Below, in pieces: positions 15,685-24,989 of a DNA stretch of 64,000 nt. Position 1 is the first letter of the stretch; each line of letters starts with the position of its first letter. Source of the DNA: Gemmatimonadota bacterium (GTDB lineage: Bacteria > Gemmatimonadota > Gemmatimonadetes > Longimicrobiales > Gaopeijiaceae); assembly GCA_022823225.1 (NCBI GenBank), contig JAJDXM010000048.1, positions 1 through 64,000 of the forward strand. Reading direction: 5' to 3'. The notes below the pieces were generated by a model that searched no databases, was not told the origin of the DNA, and saw nothing but the letters and a program-made list of their open reading frames with translations. A program made the translations under genes and the position numbers.

Positions 15685-16788
15685 TCACCCGGCCCCCAAC
15701 CCCCGATACACCGCCAAATGCCGGTCAACCAGCCGCTCGTTGCTCCACTTCGCCACGACGCTTCTGCGGCCCGTGGCGCCGCGCTCGACCAGCCCGCCCG
15801 CCGACACAAGTTCCAGGATCTTCGCCGCAAGCGCCTCCGGATCGCCGGGCGGGAACAGCCCGCCGACCGAGTCGTCGACGATCTGGGGCAGCCCCCCGAC
15901 CGCCGACGCCGCCACTGGAACTCCGCACGCCATGCACTCCAGCGCCGCGACCGAGGTGGCCTCCACGAGCGAGGGGAAGATCGCGAGGTCGGCGGAACAG
16001 AGCAGCCCGGGCATCTCGGCGTGGGGCCGAGCCCCGAGGAACTGGATGTGTTCGGCCACTCCAAGCTCCCGCGCGAGGCCCTGCAGCATCTCGCGGTCCG
16101 GGCCGTCCCCGACTACGATCGCGTCGACATCGGCCCGGGCGGCGATCAGGGGCATCGCACGCACGAAGAACTCGACGCCGTTCTTCGGGAAGAGGCGCCG
16201 TGGGACGACAAGCCGCCACCTGCGTCCGGCGCGCGGGTGCGTGCCGTCGACCGGCCGGAAGATCTCCGTCTCCACGCCGTTGACTAGTGTCTCGACCGAT
16301 ATCGACGGGCCAAGCCCTTCGCCCACATCGGCGATCTCCTTGCTGGCGGCGAAGTTGTAGTCGCTGAGTTCAACCAGTCTGCCAAGCGCGGGTGCGACGA
16401 GCGGGTTCGCGGCGAGCCGCAGGAAGTGCGAAGTGTGGAGAGTGCAGACCAGCGGCGTCGCGCTCCCGGCCAGGGCCAGCGAACACGGCAGAATGGAGGG
16501 GAACGCCTGGGCGTGGACCACGTCCGCCCCCTGCACCACCGCCCGAGTGCGCGGCGTCGACCCGGCCGCGTGGGCGAACCAGCCCCACGGTGTGCGCGAC
16601 GGCAGACGGGTGCGGTGCACATCGATCCCGTCGATCTCCTCCCGCTCGGCGAGGCCCGGCCGGGACAGCGAACTCACCACCGAGACGTCATGCCCGCGTT
16701 TCACGAGCCCCCTGCACAGATAGTGAACGTGGCTCTCCAGCCCCCCGACTTCCGGGGGAAAGTACACGCAGTGCTGGACGATCCTCAC
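15685..16788 (-). CDS. GT4-type glycosyltransferase
   Basis: 367 residues with a GT-B fold. The N-terminal part starts QHCVYFPPEVGGLESHV, the loop for the acceptor. The C-terminal donor-binding part has VVPRRLFPKNG, the VVGDGPDREML strand and the family motif EATSVAALECMACGVPVAAS. The GTG at 16788 overlaps the wecB stop (GTGTGA), so it is co-translated with UDP-GlcNAc 2-epimerase. It probably builds a surface polysaccharide on the membrane; the sugar is unknown. Confidence 0.88.
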   Translation of the reverse strand: MRIVQHCVYFPPEVGGLESHVHYLCRGLVKRGHDVSVVSSLSRPGLAEREEIDGIDVHRTRLPSRTPWGWFAHAAGSTPRTRAVVQGADVVHAQAFPSILPCSLALAGSATPLVCTLHTSHFLRLAANPLVAPALGRLVELSDYNFAASKEIADVGEGLGPSISVETLVNGVETEIFRPVDGTHPRAGRRWRLVVPRRLFPKNGVEFFVRAMPLIAARADVDAIVVGDGPDREMLQGLARELGVAEHIQFLGARPHAEMPGLLCSADLAIFPSLVEATSVAALECMACGVPVAASAVGGLPQIVDDSVGGLFPPGDPEALAAKILELVSAGGLVERGATGRRSVVAKWSNERLVDRHLAVYRGLGAG

Positions 16789-18023
16789 ACTCCCTCCCAG
16801 TCCGAAGTCTCGCGCGGCGATCCCGTCAGTGCGGATATCAGAATGTCGGCAATGCGCCGGCCCGCCCGCCCGTCCCCGTAGGGATTGCGGACCGGCGGGT
16901 TCCCGGTGCCCCCCGCCAGCCGCCGCGTCGCCTCGGCAACGATCCGCGCGGGGTCGGTGCCTACCAGGGTCGCCGCCCCCGCCCGCACGCCCTCGGGCCG
17001 CTCGGTGACCTCGCGGAGCACCAGCGTATGGACCTCGAAGGCGGGCGCCTCCTCCTGGATTCCGCCGGAATCGGTGAGGACCAGGCTGGCGCGCCTCAAC
17101 ACGGCGATCAGGTCGCCGTAGCCCAGGGGGTCGACGAGGTGGATTCGCGGCCGTCCCCCCAAAATACGCCGGGCCGGCTCGCGCACCCGAGGGTTCGGAT
17201 GGACGGGGTAGACGACTTCGACATCGGGGAAGCGCTCCGCGATCTCCGCCACCGCCCCGAAGACGCCCTCGAGCGGGGCGCCGAAGGACTCGCGCCGGTG
17301 TGCGGTGAGCAGGACCACGCGCCGCGCCGTGCCATGCAGCGCCGCCAGCCCGCCCCCCGGCTCGACCGCCCCCGCCCCCGCGCCGCCCCCCAGCCCCGCC
17401 AGCAGCCGCGCCACGCACGCGTTCTCCACCGCCGGCGGGCGGTCGCGAAACTCCATGAGGGCGTCAACGACCGTGTTGCCGGTCACGAAAATGCGTTCCC
17501 GCTCCACCCCCTCGGCCGCAAGGTTCTCTGCCGCCGCGGGCGTCGGCGCGAAGCAGAAGTCCGAGACCGTGTCGGTCATTCGGCGGAGCATCTCCTCCGG
17601 GAACGGCGACCACTTCTGTCGGCTGCGCAACCCGGCTTCGACGTGGGCCAGCCTGCCCTGTTCGAAAAACGTCACCACCCCCGCAAAGAAGACGGTGGCG
17701 GTATCCCCCTGCACGATCGTCACATCCGGCGAGAAGTCCTCATGAACACCCCGCAGGCCGTCCATGCAGGCGTGGCCGATGTCGTAGAGGCTCTGGCCCG
17801 GCTTCATGAGATCGAGGTCGTAGTCGGCCCCGATTCCGAAGATCTGCAGCACCTGGTCGACCATTTCGGTGTGCTGCCCCGTGAGCGCCAGCCGGTGCGT
17901 GCACCCGCCCCTGGCCTGCAGCGCGCGCACCACCGGGGCCATCTTGATGGCCTCCGGCCGCGTGCCGATCACCGAGAGAATGCGGGGTGGCGCCAAGTCA
18001 TGCGACCGCCGTCTACCGGCCAT
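16785..18023 (-). CDS. wecB: UDP-N-acetylglucosamine 2-epimerase
   Basis: Interconverts UDP-GlcNAc and UDP-ManNAc for surface polysaccharide. Family motifs are all present: SVIGTRPEAIKM, QHTEMVDQ, VQGDTATV, HVEAGLRS, FPEEMLRR, VTGNTVVDAL, LLTAHRRES, VYPVHPNP and LTDSGGIQEEAP. At 412 residues it is longer than the usual 370-380, because of a Gly/Ala/Pro-rich insertion before LLTAHRRES that also carries a G-quadruplex motif. The ATG at 18023 overlaps the end of the propeller gene by 11 bp. Confidence 0.93.
   Translation of the reverse strand: MAGRRRSHDLAPPRILSVIGTRPEAIKMAPVVRALQARGGCTHRLALTGQHTEMVDQVLQIFGIGADYDLDLMKPGQSLYDIGHACMDGLRGVHEDFSPDVTIVQGDTATVFFAGVVTFFEQGRLAHVEAGLRSRQKWSPFPEEMLRRMTDTVSDFCFAPTPAAAENLAAEGVERERIFVTGNTVVDALMEFRDRPPAVENACVARLLAGLGGGAGAGAVEPGGGLAALHGTARRVVLLTAHRRESFGAPLEGVFGAVAEIAERFPDVEVVYPVHPNPRVREPARRILGGRPRIHLVDPLGYGDLIAVLRRASLVLTDSGGIQEEAPAFEVHTLVLREVTERPEGVRAGAATLVGTDPARIVAEATRRLAGGTGNPPVRNPYGDGRAGRRIADILISALTGSPRETSDWEGV
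17353..17397 (-). other. G-quadruplex motif in wecB insertion
   Basis: Five G runs of 4 to 6 bases on the coding strand, separated by 1 to 10 bases. It encodes the low-complexity GLGGGAGAGAVEPGGG insertion that is not part of the epimerase core. Confidence 0.5.
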
Positions 18024-19149
18024 CGATCGTGACCCGCCAGACGGCCAGCTGTTCCGTGTCCGGCAACTCACGGTACTGGAGCAGCAGTCCGTCGCCCACA
18101 AAGGCCTCGAAGACCCCTGGCAACCGTGCTCTGGCGACCACCGCGCCCGACTGCAGATCGATGACATCGAGCCTTGATTCGTGGGTCGATTCCTTCGTGC
18201 TGTCCGACCGCCGCCTGATGCCGGTCTGGCCGCCGGGAAGCTCCTGCGGCTCGTAGTGCCGCTCCCAGCCGTCCCGCCTCATGTGGAACAGAACCCACAA
18301 CCTGTCGGCGCCGTCGAAACGAATGGCGATCACCTCATGCGGCGGCGGGTGGTCCGTCAGATTGTATGGAACCGGCCGGACTTCGAACTCGTTGAGACTC
18401 GCCTCATGATGCAAGTCGACCAATCGGCTCACGCCCGAGTCCCACACTTCGATCGAGTAGTCGAATCGCCGAGCGGCCGCGATGACCCCGTCCGGCCTGG
18501 CGGCAACCAGCCGGAGGGACCGGAACGCGTCGTACGGGTCGGTCGCATCGGACACACCGAAGGAGCGCACGACCTCCTCTCCGCGGACGAGGTGCAACGG
18601 CACGCGGATTCCCTCGGGCGACATGACCCAGGCGTTCAGGACATAGTCCCCATTCAGGTCCGCGACACTGTAGACGGACGGGAAACGGCCCGGGAGTCTC
18701 TGCTCCTCGACCAGAGCGAAGTCCGCGTCGATAACGCTCTCGCGGGTGTTCCCCAAATCCAGGACGCGCACACGCCCGTCGGAGTCGGCGTGCGCGAAGA
18801 CCACCCGACCGAACTCTAGCGGGCCTTCTCCCCTTCGGCCCACTTCACGAAGGAACCGTCCGGAAGCGTCGTACACCTTCAGCGATGCGTCCTGCCCTAT
18901 CCAGTAGCGGCCCAGGCTGTCCCGTGTTGCGACGCGGGACCACTCGATGAATCCGTCCCCCGACATGTCGCCCAGAACCGCCAGCTCCTCGAGCCGCGCG
19001 CACGTCGTGCAGAGGTCCTCGGCGTCGCGCACCACCTGGCGGCCGCGACCGTCGCCGGACAGGGCCCGGTTCTGCGGATGCAGCGCCGAGGACGGGACCC
19101 CCACGAACGCCGCGGCCGCCACCGCCATGGCAATGGACCGCCCGCTCAC
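18013..19149 (-). CDS. 6-bladed beta-propeller protein, secreted
   Basis: 378 residues beginning with an alanine-rich secretion signal (GTG start at 19149, overlapping the GT2 stop as GTGA). The body has NHL/6-bladed propeller repeats such as YWIGQDASLKVYDASGRFLREVG, VFAHADSDGRVRVLDLG and AIRFDGADRLWVLF. A CTTC pair lies near the N-terminus. Propellers of this kind are common in environmental diderms and usually act as periplasmic binding or scaffold domains. It sits inside the polysaccharide operon; no enzymatic role can be assigned. Confidence 0.78.
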   Translation of the reverse strand: MSGRSIAMAVAAAAFVGVPSSALHPQNRALSGDGRGRQVVRDAEDLCTTCARLEELAVLGDMSGDGFIEWSRVATRDSLGRYWIGQDASLKVYDASGRFLREVGRRGEGPLEFGRVVFAHADSDGRVRVLDLGNTRESVIDADFALVEEQRLPGRFPSVYSVADLNGDYVLNAWVMSPEGIRVPLHLVRGEEVVRSFGVSDATDPYDAFRSLRLVAARPDGVIAAARRFDYSIEVWDSGVSRLVDLHHEASLNEFEVRPVPYNLTDHPPPHEVIAIRFDGADRLWVLFHMRRDGWERHYEPQELPGGQTGIRRRSDSTKESTHESRLDVIDLQSGAVVARARLPGVFEAFVGDGLLLQYRELPDTEQLAVWRVTIDGR

Positions 19150-20198
19150 GGTGCCCTGCCCTCTCGGCGGCCGGACGACGCCGGGCGTCCCCCGGAGCCG
19201 CGTTCGCGCCGCAGCACGTCGATTTCGTCGTGGACCGACACGATCATCTCGCCCAGCAGTCCCGCCACGAAGCACAGCACGCCGACGGTCACCAGCAGCA
19301 CCACCAGATAGAGGAGCGGCCGGAAGCCCTGGTTCATGGCGAACCGCAGGTAGAGCGCGACGAGTCCCGTGAGGACGCCCAGAGCAGTGAGCAGCAGCCC
19401 CGGCAGCCCGAAGGCCACCATGGGCTTGCGCGAGAACCTGAGCTGGAACCACACGGCCGCCAGATCGAGCACGCCGCCCACCACGCGGCTCTTGCCCGAA
19501 TACTTGGGCTCGCCCGCCCGGCGGGGGTGCAGTTCGATGTCGATCTCGGTCACGCTGAAGCCCCGCTTGTGGGCGAGCACCACGAAAAACCGGTGCCAGT
19601 CGTGACGGAGCCGCACCGCCTGAAGAATGTCGGCGCGAAATGCCTTCATCGAGTTCAGGTCGCTCACCGGAACCCTGAAGATCGCCCTGCTCAGCGCATT
19701 GTAGATCGACGAGACGGCCCGCTTGTCGTACCGCCCCACCTTCCTGCCGGTGACGATGTCCCAGCCGTCCTCGAGTTTGTCCAGGAAGCGCGGAATCTCG
19801 GCGGGAAGATGCTGCAGATCCGCGTCGAAGAGGACCAGGTAGCGCTTGTCAGTCGCCGCGGCGGCCGTCAGGAGCGCCTCCGTCTTGCCCCTGTTGACCC
19901 GGTGCCTGAGCACGCGGAGGCGGTCCCAGCCACCGGCCTGCGCCGCCGCCAGGCCGCCCGTGTCGTCACTCGATCCGTCGTCGACAAGGATGACTTCGCC
20001 TGCTAGCCCGAATTCCTCGAAGGCGGCCTTCAGTTCGGGGATCAGGAAGGGGATATTGGGCGCTTCGTTCCAGGCCGGCACCACCAGCGCGAAGTCGCTG
20101 TACGCCGCTGGGACCGGCGGCGGAGCGGGACCGGCCGACGCCCCCGTTCCAGCCCCCCGCTCCGCTCCCGCTCCGTCCCCTGGGGCACCGCTAGACAC
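19146..20198 (-). CDS. GT2 glycosyltransferase with two C-terminal membrane helices (DPM1/GtrB-like)
   Basis: 350 residues. After a low-complexity Gly/Ala/Pro N-terminus, the catalytic domain shows VVPAWNEAPNIP, VILVDDGSSDDT, FDADLQHLP and NSMKAFRADIL. Two hydrophobic helices near residues 265-330 place it with GtrB/ArnC-type polyprenyl-phosphate glycosyltransferases. The GTG at 20198 overlaps the rpoN end by 8 bp. It probably makes a polyprenyl-phosphate sugar for the cell envelope. Confidence 0.87.
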   Translation of the reverse strand: MSSGAPGDGAGAERGAGTGASAGPAPPPVPAAYSDFALVVPAWNEAPNIPFLIPELKAAFEEFGLAGEVILVDDGSSDDTGGLAAAQAGGWDRLRVLRHRVNRGKTEALLTAAAATDKRYLVLFDADLQHLPAEIPRFLDKLEDGWDIVTGRKVGRYDKRAVSSIYNALSRAIFRVPVSDLNSMKAFRADILQAVRLRHDWHRFFVVLAHKRGFSVTEIDIELHPRRAGEPKYSGKSRVVGGVLDLAAVWFQLRFSRKPMVAFGLPGLLLTALGVLTGLVALYLRFAMNQGFRPLLYLVVLLVTVGVLCFVAGLLGEMIVSVHDEIDVLRRERGSGGRPASSGRREGRAP

Positions 20199-21693
20199 GC
20201 TTTCGCATCCTGGCCGGGACGATCCCGAGCTGGTCGCGGTACTTCGCGACCGTGCGCCGCGCAATCTTGACCCCTTCGCTCTTCAGCAGGTTCACGATGG
20301 CCTGGTCCGTCAGCGGCTTGCGGGGATCCTCGCTGTCCACCAGGCTCTTGACCTTGGCCTGAACCCCCCGCGTGGACACGTCGCCGCCGGTCACCGTGGG
20401 CAGCCCGCCCGAGAAGAAGAACTTGAGCGGATACACGCCAGTCGGCGTCTGCACGTATTTCTCGTTGGTGACCCGCGAGACGGTGGATTCCGCCATGCCG
20501 ATGTGCTCCGCCACCTCCTTCAGCGTCAGCGGCCTGAGATGCTGCACGCCCCGTTCGAAGAAGCGCTGCTGCCTGGCCACGATATACCGCATCACCCGGA
20601 GCATCGTCTGGCGCCTCTGCTCGATCATCTGAATCAGCCACTGCGCGGCGCTGAGCCTGCTGGTGATGAACTCCTTGTTCCTGCCGTCGTACTTGGAGCG
20701 GTCCGCCGCCACCTCCCGGTAGGTCCTCGAGAGACGGAGCCGGGGGAGGCCCGTGTCGTTCACGAACACCATGTACTCGCCGCCGACGCGATCGACGATC
20801 AGGTCCGGGACAACGTACTCATCGGGTGTCGCCGCGTATTGCCGTCCGGGCCTGGGGTCGAGCCGCGCAACATCGTCCGCCGCCTCCTGCACCTCGGCGA
20901 CCGGTATCCCGAGTTCGCGGGCGATCTCCGCCCATCTGTGGTTGAGAAGGTCGTCGAGGTGATCGCCCACGATTCGGAAGGTCAGCGAGTCCTCCCCCCC
21001 CTCCCGGGTCATCTGGATCATCAGGCATTCGCGCAGATCGCGCGCTCCCACCCCCGGCGGATCCAGCGACTGGACCACCCTCAGGACCCGGTGCACCTCA
21101 TCCGGTTCGTGCGGAGCGAAGAGCCGTTCCACCTCGTCCACCTCCTCGCGCCGCGCCTCCGGGTCCTCCATTCGGCGTGCCTGTCGCAAGGCGGTGTCGA
21201 GCAGGGTCTCCCTGGACGCGTTGAGGCTGTCGGCCACGTCCTGGAGCGAGCAGGAGAGCAGGCCGTCGTCGTCGATGTTGCCGATGATCTCTGCGGCGAT
21301 CCAGGCCTCGCGGTCGTCGAGGTCGAGCAGGCCGATCTGGTCCGCCAGAAGGTCGTGCAGGTGGCGAATCTCGACGGCGGGAGGCTGGTAGAACTCCCTT
21401 GGCTCATAGCGCTCCCGCGTTCCGCCGGCGTCGAAACCGTCCAGGAGGATTTCGTCCCAGTCCATCTCGTCTTCGGTCTCTTCGCGGCCTTCCTCGTCCA
21501 CCTGGAGGTCCTCGTCGTCGTCCGGCTCCGACAGTTCGAGGAACGGGTTCTCGGAAAGCTCCTGCTCCATCCGGGCCTGCAGTTCCAGCAGCGGCATGTA
21601 GATCAGGTCCATCGCCTGGTAGAGGCGCGGATTGGTCTTCATCTCCTGGCGCAGCTTGGCGCCCTGGTACATGCCCGTCCTGATCTTGCTCAC
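20191..21693 (-). CDS. rpoN: RNA polymerase sigma-54 factor
   Basis: 500 residues with the sigma-54 layout: an N-terminal activator-interacting region (LRQEMKTNPRLYQAMDLIYMPLLEL), an acidic linker with EDEMDWDEILLDGF, the core-binding region, and the C-terminal DNA-binding part ending with the RpoN box ARRTVAKYRDQLGI. The N-terminal region has fewer Gln than the textbook protein. It lies 8 bp after lptB, as in many diderms. No enhancer-binding activator gene is in this window. Confidence 0.95.
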   Translation of the reverse strand: MSKIRTGMYQGAKLRQEMKTNPRLYQAMDLIYMPLLELQARMEQELSENPFLELSEPDDDEDLQVDEEGREETEDEMDWDEILLDGFDAGGTRERYEPREFYQPPAVEIRHLHDLLADQIGLLDLDDREAWIAAEIIGNIDDDGLLSCSLQDVADSLNASRETLLDTALRQARRMEDPEARREEVDEVERLFAPHEPDEVHRVLRVVQSLDPPGVGARDLRECLMIQMTREGGEDSLTFRIVGDHLDDLLNHRWAEIARELGIPVAEVQEAADDVARLDPRPGRQYAATPDEYVVPDLIVDRVGGEYMVFVNDTGLPRLRLSRTYREVAADRSKYDGRNKEFITSRLSAAQWLIQMIEQRRQTMLRVMRYIVARQQRFFERGVQHLRPLTLKEVAEHIGMAESTVSRVTNEKYVQTPTGVYPLKFFFSGGLPTVTGGDVSTRGVQAKVKSLVDSEDPRKPLTDQAIVNLLKSEGVKIARRTVAKYRDQLGIVPARMRKRV

Positions 21694-21700
21694 GAGCCGG

Positions 21701-22462
21701 TCATCCTTCGGGCGGCGGGAACCGCGACCGCATGCGGGCCGTCAGGGTCCGGCCAAGGTACAGGTGGGCGACTTCATCGTTCCACACGAGCTCGGGAACC
21801 GTCCCGGAGACGCGGATCAGGCCGTCGTGCATGATGCATGCCCGATCGACGATCTCCAGCGTCTGCTCCACGTTGTGATCCGAAATGATGACGCCGATGT
21901 TCCTGGTCCCGAGCTGGGACACGATCTCCTGGATGTCCTGAACGGCGATGGGGTCGATTCCGGCGAAGGGCTCGTCGAGGAGCATGAATTTCGGCCGCTG
22001 CACCATGGCCCGGGTGATCTCCAGCCTGCGACGCTCTCCGCCGGACAGCGAGAAGGCCTTGTTGTTGCGCAGGTGGCCGATCGACAGTTCGCCGAGGAGT
22101 TCGTCGAGCCGCTCCTTTCGCTCCCTGCGGCTCAGGTCCAGTGTTTCCAGGATCGCCATGACGTTCTGCGCCACCGTCAGCTTGCGGAACACGGAGGGTT
22201 CCTGGGCGAGGTATCCCACGCCCATCCTGGCGCGCCTGTACATCGGCACGCTGGTCAGTTCGGCCTCGTCCAGGTAGACCCTGCCCTCATCCGCGGCGAT
22301 CAACCCGACGAGCATGTAGAAGGTGGTCGTCTTCCCCGCCCCGTTCGGTCCCAGGAGGCCGACGATCTCTCCCTGGCGCACCTCGATGTCCGCATCCGAG
22401 ACCACGCGCCGCCGCTTGTAGATCTTGGTGAGTCCCTCGCCTCGCAGCACCGAATGGGTCAT
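21701..22462 (-). CDS. lptB: LPS export ABC transporter ATPase LptB
   Basis: 253 residues that power lipopolysaccharide extraction from the inner membrane. Walker A GPNGAGKTT, Q-loop YLAQEPSVF, signature LSGGERRRLEI, Walker B FMLLDEPFAGID and switch His in ISDHNVEQTL are as in LptB. The ATG at 22462 overlaps the stop of the LptA-like gene. The genes for LptF/LptG are not in the window. Confidence 0.95.
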   Translation of the reverse strand: MTHSVLRGEGLTKIYKRRRVVSDADIEVRQGEIVGLLGPNGAGKTTTFYMLVGLIAADEGRVYLDEAELTSVPMYRRARMGVGYLAQEPSVFRKLTVAQNVMAILETLDLSRRERKERLDELLGELSIGHLRNNKAFSLSGGERRRLEITRAMVQRPKFMLLDEPFAGIDPIAVQDIQEIVSQLGTRNIGVIISDHNVEQTLEIVDRACIMHDGLIRVSGTVPELVWNDEVAHLYLGRTLTARMRSRFPPPEG

Positions 22463-24363
22463 TGTGCGAGCCTGGCCGGCAATCGTCGCTTCGGCACGGG
22501 CGCCCTCGGGCGGCGGAACCACGCCGGGGTGCCGGACTCGGCGGGAACCGCGGATGTGGCGGCGCGCTGCGGCGGCGGGCCGGACACCCGCAGGGTATCC
22601 GGGGGGCGCACGGTGTCGGGCGGCACCATCGAATCGGGATTGGTCCGCATCGTGTCCGAAGCCAGCGAATCGGGCGCGGCCGGCAACGGATCGAAGTGCC
22701 ATCCCTCCGTCTCGCCGTCGACATCCATTCCCACGACTTCCTGCCCCTCCAGGTGAATTGTGATTTCGGCCCCGCTCACTAAGTGTAAAGCAGGACGCCG
22801 GTCCGTGCCGACCTCGGCGGTGTCTTCCGGGAACACCCTGTAGAAGCTGCGGGCATTGCCGGTGGCGGTCAGCGTTTCGAGGCGACCCGTGGTGTCGCCG
22901 GGTGTTCGGGTGACTTCGGCCGTGCTGTCGCCCGGCTCGCCCGTTCCGAACCGGGCCACGATCCTGTCTCCGGTCAGCCAGTCCTGGCGGAGCGCCTCCG
23001 GGAGGTCCGCGCCGCGAAGCGTGTCCTGTCCCACTCCCTCGGCCCGCGCATCTCCCACCGCGACAACGCTGTCCAGACGCTGGTCCGGAGAAAACACCTC
23101 GATGGAGTCTCCGCTGAGCTGGAAGTCCCGCGCCAGCACGACGGGTCGGGGGAGTGAATCCTCGAGCGGTTCGGTCTCCGTTTCCTCCCCCCGGGCCCGC
23201 GAAAGCGCTCTCAGGCGCTCCGCATCGCCGGGAGAGAGCCCGGAGGTGTCGATCTCCCCATCGCCGCCAGGCTGTGGAGGCACGCCCGGAAGGGCGACGA
23301 TACGGTCCACGTTCCCGCCGTCCACGAATAGCCGGATGGCGGGAGCGGCCATTTCCATCTGTTCTCCGCTCAGCCGGGCATTCTCTCGCGCCAGGACCAC
23401 CTCATTGCGCGGGCCGGCCGGCGTCACCGATACAGAGACGCCAACGAGGGTATAGGCCTGCCCCTCGAAGCGCGCCCCGCCGGTCACCACCATTTCGCCC
23501 ACCTCCTGGTCGTAGCGAAGCGAGTCCCCGAAGGCCGTGAGCGAGTCCCGTCGGATCTCCACCTGCCCGAACGCGCGGAAATACCTGCGCCCCTCGAGTT
23601 GGAACCGGTCGGCGTCGACCTCCCAGGGAACGGGCGGCAGCGTATCGGCGGGCTGGGCCTCCGCTGCCTCCCCGGCCGGGACCTGCCCACTGTCGGCTTC
23701 CGGAGGCTCCGCTTCGACCTGCCCGCTGTCGGCTTCCGGCGGCTCCGCTTCGACCTGCCCACTGTCGGCTTCCGGCGGCTCTTCCGGCGCCGCCGGGGCC
23801 GTGGGCGCAACAAAAAACGTTGCGTGCGGCTCGCCACCCTCGACCGTGATGAGATCAAGGGCCCGGAACTCGGAGGCCTGGTCGTATGTCAGGAAGTCCC
23901 CTTGGATCACGGCATCGCTGATTCGATCCGTGACCTGCACATTGGACCACGCGTGCAGCCTCCGGAGGTTGCTGAAGTAGAAGGCGGAGTCCGCCCGCAA
24001 CTCGGTTTCCGGGTCCTGGAACACGACGCTTCCATACAGTTGGACCTGATTGTCGGACTCGTACACGATTGCGGAATCGGCGAGGACCCTGGTTCCGTCG
24101 GAGCAGCGATAGTCCACGCCGCCGGACGCGTAGTGCCTGTAGGTCGCGGGACCGGACGCAAAGACGGAGCGCATGCTTCTGGTGTGGCCGCCCACGCTGA
24201 CCAGGCGGCAATCCGGTTCCTGCACGGCCGCGATCGCGGGCTGGAGCGCGAGAGCCACAACCAGCCCTCGCCCCAGCACCTGCGGGACGAAACGCCGCCG
24301 AACCGGAGGTCGGGCCACCAGGTGTGCCTGCTCACCCCTATGCCCCGGGCGGCCGGGGGTCAC
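22459..24363 (-). CDS. LptA/OstA-like periplasmic LPS transport protein, extended
   Basis: 634 residues with two OstA-type beta-jellyroll regions: YRCSDGTRVLADSAIVYESDNQVQLYG early on and LEGRRYFRAFGQVEIRRDSL later, with further jellyroll-like strands in the C-terminal half. They flank a Pro/Glu-rich linker containing a 12-residue tandem repeat (ADSGQVEAEPPE type). This is far longer than LptA of enteric bacteria. The GTG at 24363 overlaps the lptC stop as GTGA and is followed by a weak signal sequence; an ATG at 24375 is also possible. It probably forms part of the periplasmic bridge between LptC and the outer membrane. Confidence 0.82.
   Translation of the reverse strand: MTPGRPGHRGEQAHLVARPPVRRRFVPQVLGRGLVVALALQPAIAAVQEPDCRLVSVGGHTRSMRSVFASGPATYRHYASGGVDYRCSDGTRVLADSAIVYESDNQVQLYGSVVFQDPETELRADSAFYFSNLRRLHAWSNVQVTDRISDAVIQGDFLTYDQASEFRALDLITVEGGEPHATFFVAPTAPAAPEEPPEADSGQVEAEPPEADSGQVEAEPPEADSGQVPAGEAAEAQPADTLPPVPWEVDADRFQLEGRRYFRAFGQVEIRRDSLTAFGDSLRYDQEVGEMVVTGGARFEGQAYTLVGVSVSVTPAGPRNEVVLARENARLSGEQMEMAAPAIRLFVDGGNVDRIVALPGVPPQPGGDGEIDTSGLSPGDAERLRALSRARGEETETEPLEDSLPRPVVLARDFQLSGDSIEVFSPDQRLDSVVAVGDARAEGVGQDTLRGADLPEALRQDWLTGDRIVARFGTGEPGDSTAEVTRTPGDTTGRLETLTATGNARSFYRVFPEDTAEVGTDRRPALHLVSGAEITIHLEGQEVVGMDVDGETEGWHFDPLPAAPDSLASDTMRTNPDSMVPPDTVRPPDTLRVSGPPPQRAATSAVPAESGTPAWFRRPRAPVPKRRLPARLAQ
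23681..23785. repeat. 36-bp tandem repeat, about 2.9 copies, inside the LptA-like gene
   Basis: Units start at 23681, 23717 and 23753 and differ at only a few positions. Each encodes 12 residues of an acidic Pro-rich linker. Copy number could vary between strains by slippage without breaking the frame. Confidence 0.9.
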
Positions 24364-24989
24364 GGCTCGGAACATCCGCCGTCCCTGGGCGCCTCGATCG
24401 TCAGGTTGTTGAAGGAGAGATCGGAGTCGAAGCCGTCCCCGAGGACCTGGCAGTCGCCCCGCTGCATGCGCACGGGCACTCCGGTCCAGATCCGTTCGCC
24501 ATCGAGGTCGAAGAACAATTCGTCGGCGAAGATGTCGCGGGCCTCGCTCAGTTCGTCCGCGGGAACGCTCAGCAGCGCGTTGCCGTATGCCCAAAGCTCG
24601 CGGGCGACATCGCTCAGCCTCCCGCCTTCGGCCGTGACCCTGCCCTTCTCGCGGCCCCGCTCGTCGTAGAGCAGGACGCGGAGTCCGAAGATACGAACGT
24701 GGGTCGAGTCGTCCCACATGTAGATGCTGTCCGCCTCGAGCAGCCCCTCCTGGACCCCGCCCCTGGTGAGGCTCTGCGCCGTGCCATAGAGGATCTGATC
24801 CGCGGTCACCTCTTCCAGCTCCGTGATCGGTCCCTCCCCGGTGTCGCCGGTGCAGGCGGCAGCCAGCAGGAGCAGGCACGGCAGCAGTCCGTGGATAAAG
24901 CCCCGCGATCGAATGCCGTGGGGATTCCGTCCACGGGCTGCCAGGGCGACGGACCGGATTGCGGTCGGTGTATTCGCCGGTGTTTCCAT
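24360..24989 (-). CDS. lptC: LptC-like LPS transport lipoprotein
   Basis: 209 residues with one N-terminal hydrophobic segment that ends LLAAAC, a lipobox-like site, then an OstA-fold domain (YMWDDSTHVRIFGLRVLLYDERG, GGRLSDVARELWAYGNA). LptC normally keeps its helix as a membrane anchor and links LptB2FG to LptA. A lipoprotein form is seen in several non-enteric groups. Position between kdsD and the LptA-like gene supports the call. Confidence 0.82.
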   Translation of the reverse strand: METPANTPTAIRSVALAARGRNPHGIRSRGFIHGLLPCLLLLAAACTGDTGEGPITELEEVTADQILYGTAQSLTRGGVQEGLLEADSIYMWDDSTHVRIFGLRVLLYDERGREKGRVTAEGGRLSDVARELWAYGNALLSVPADELSEARDIFADELFFDLDGERIWTGVPVRMQRGDCQVLGDGFDSDLSFNNLTIEAPRDGGCSEP

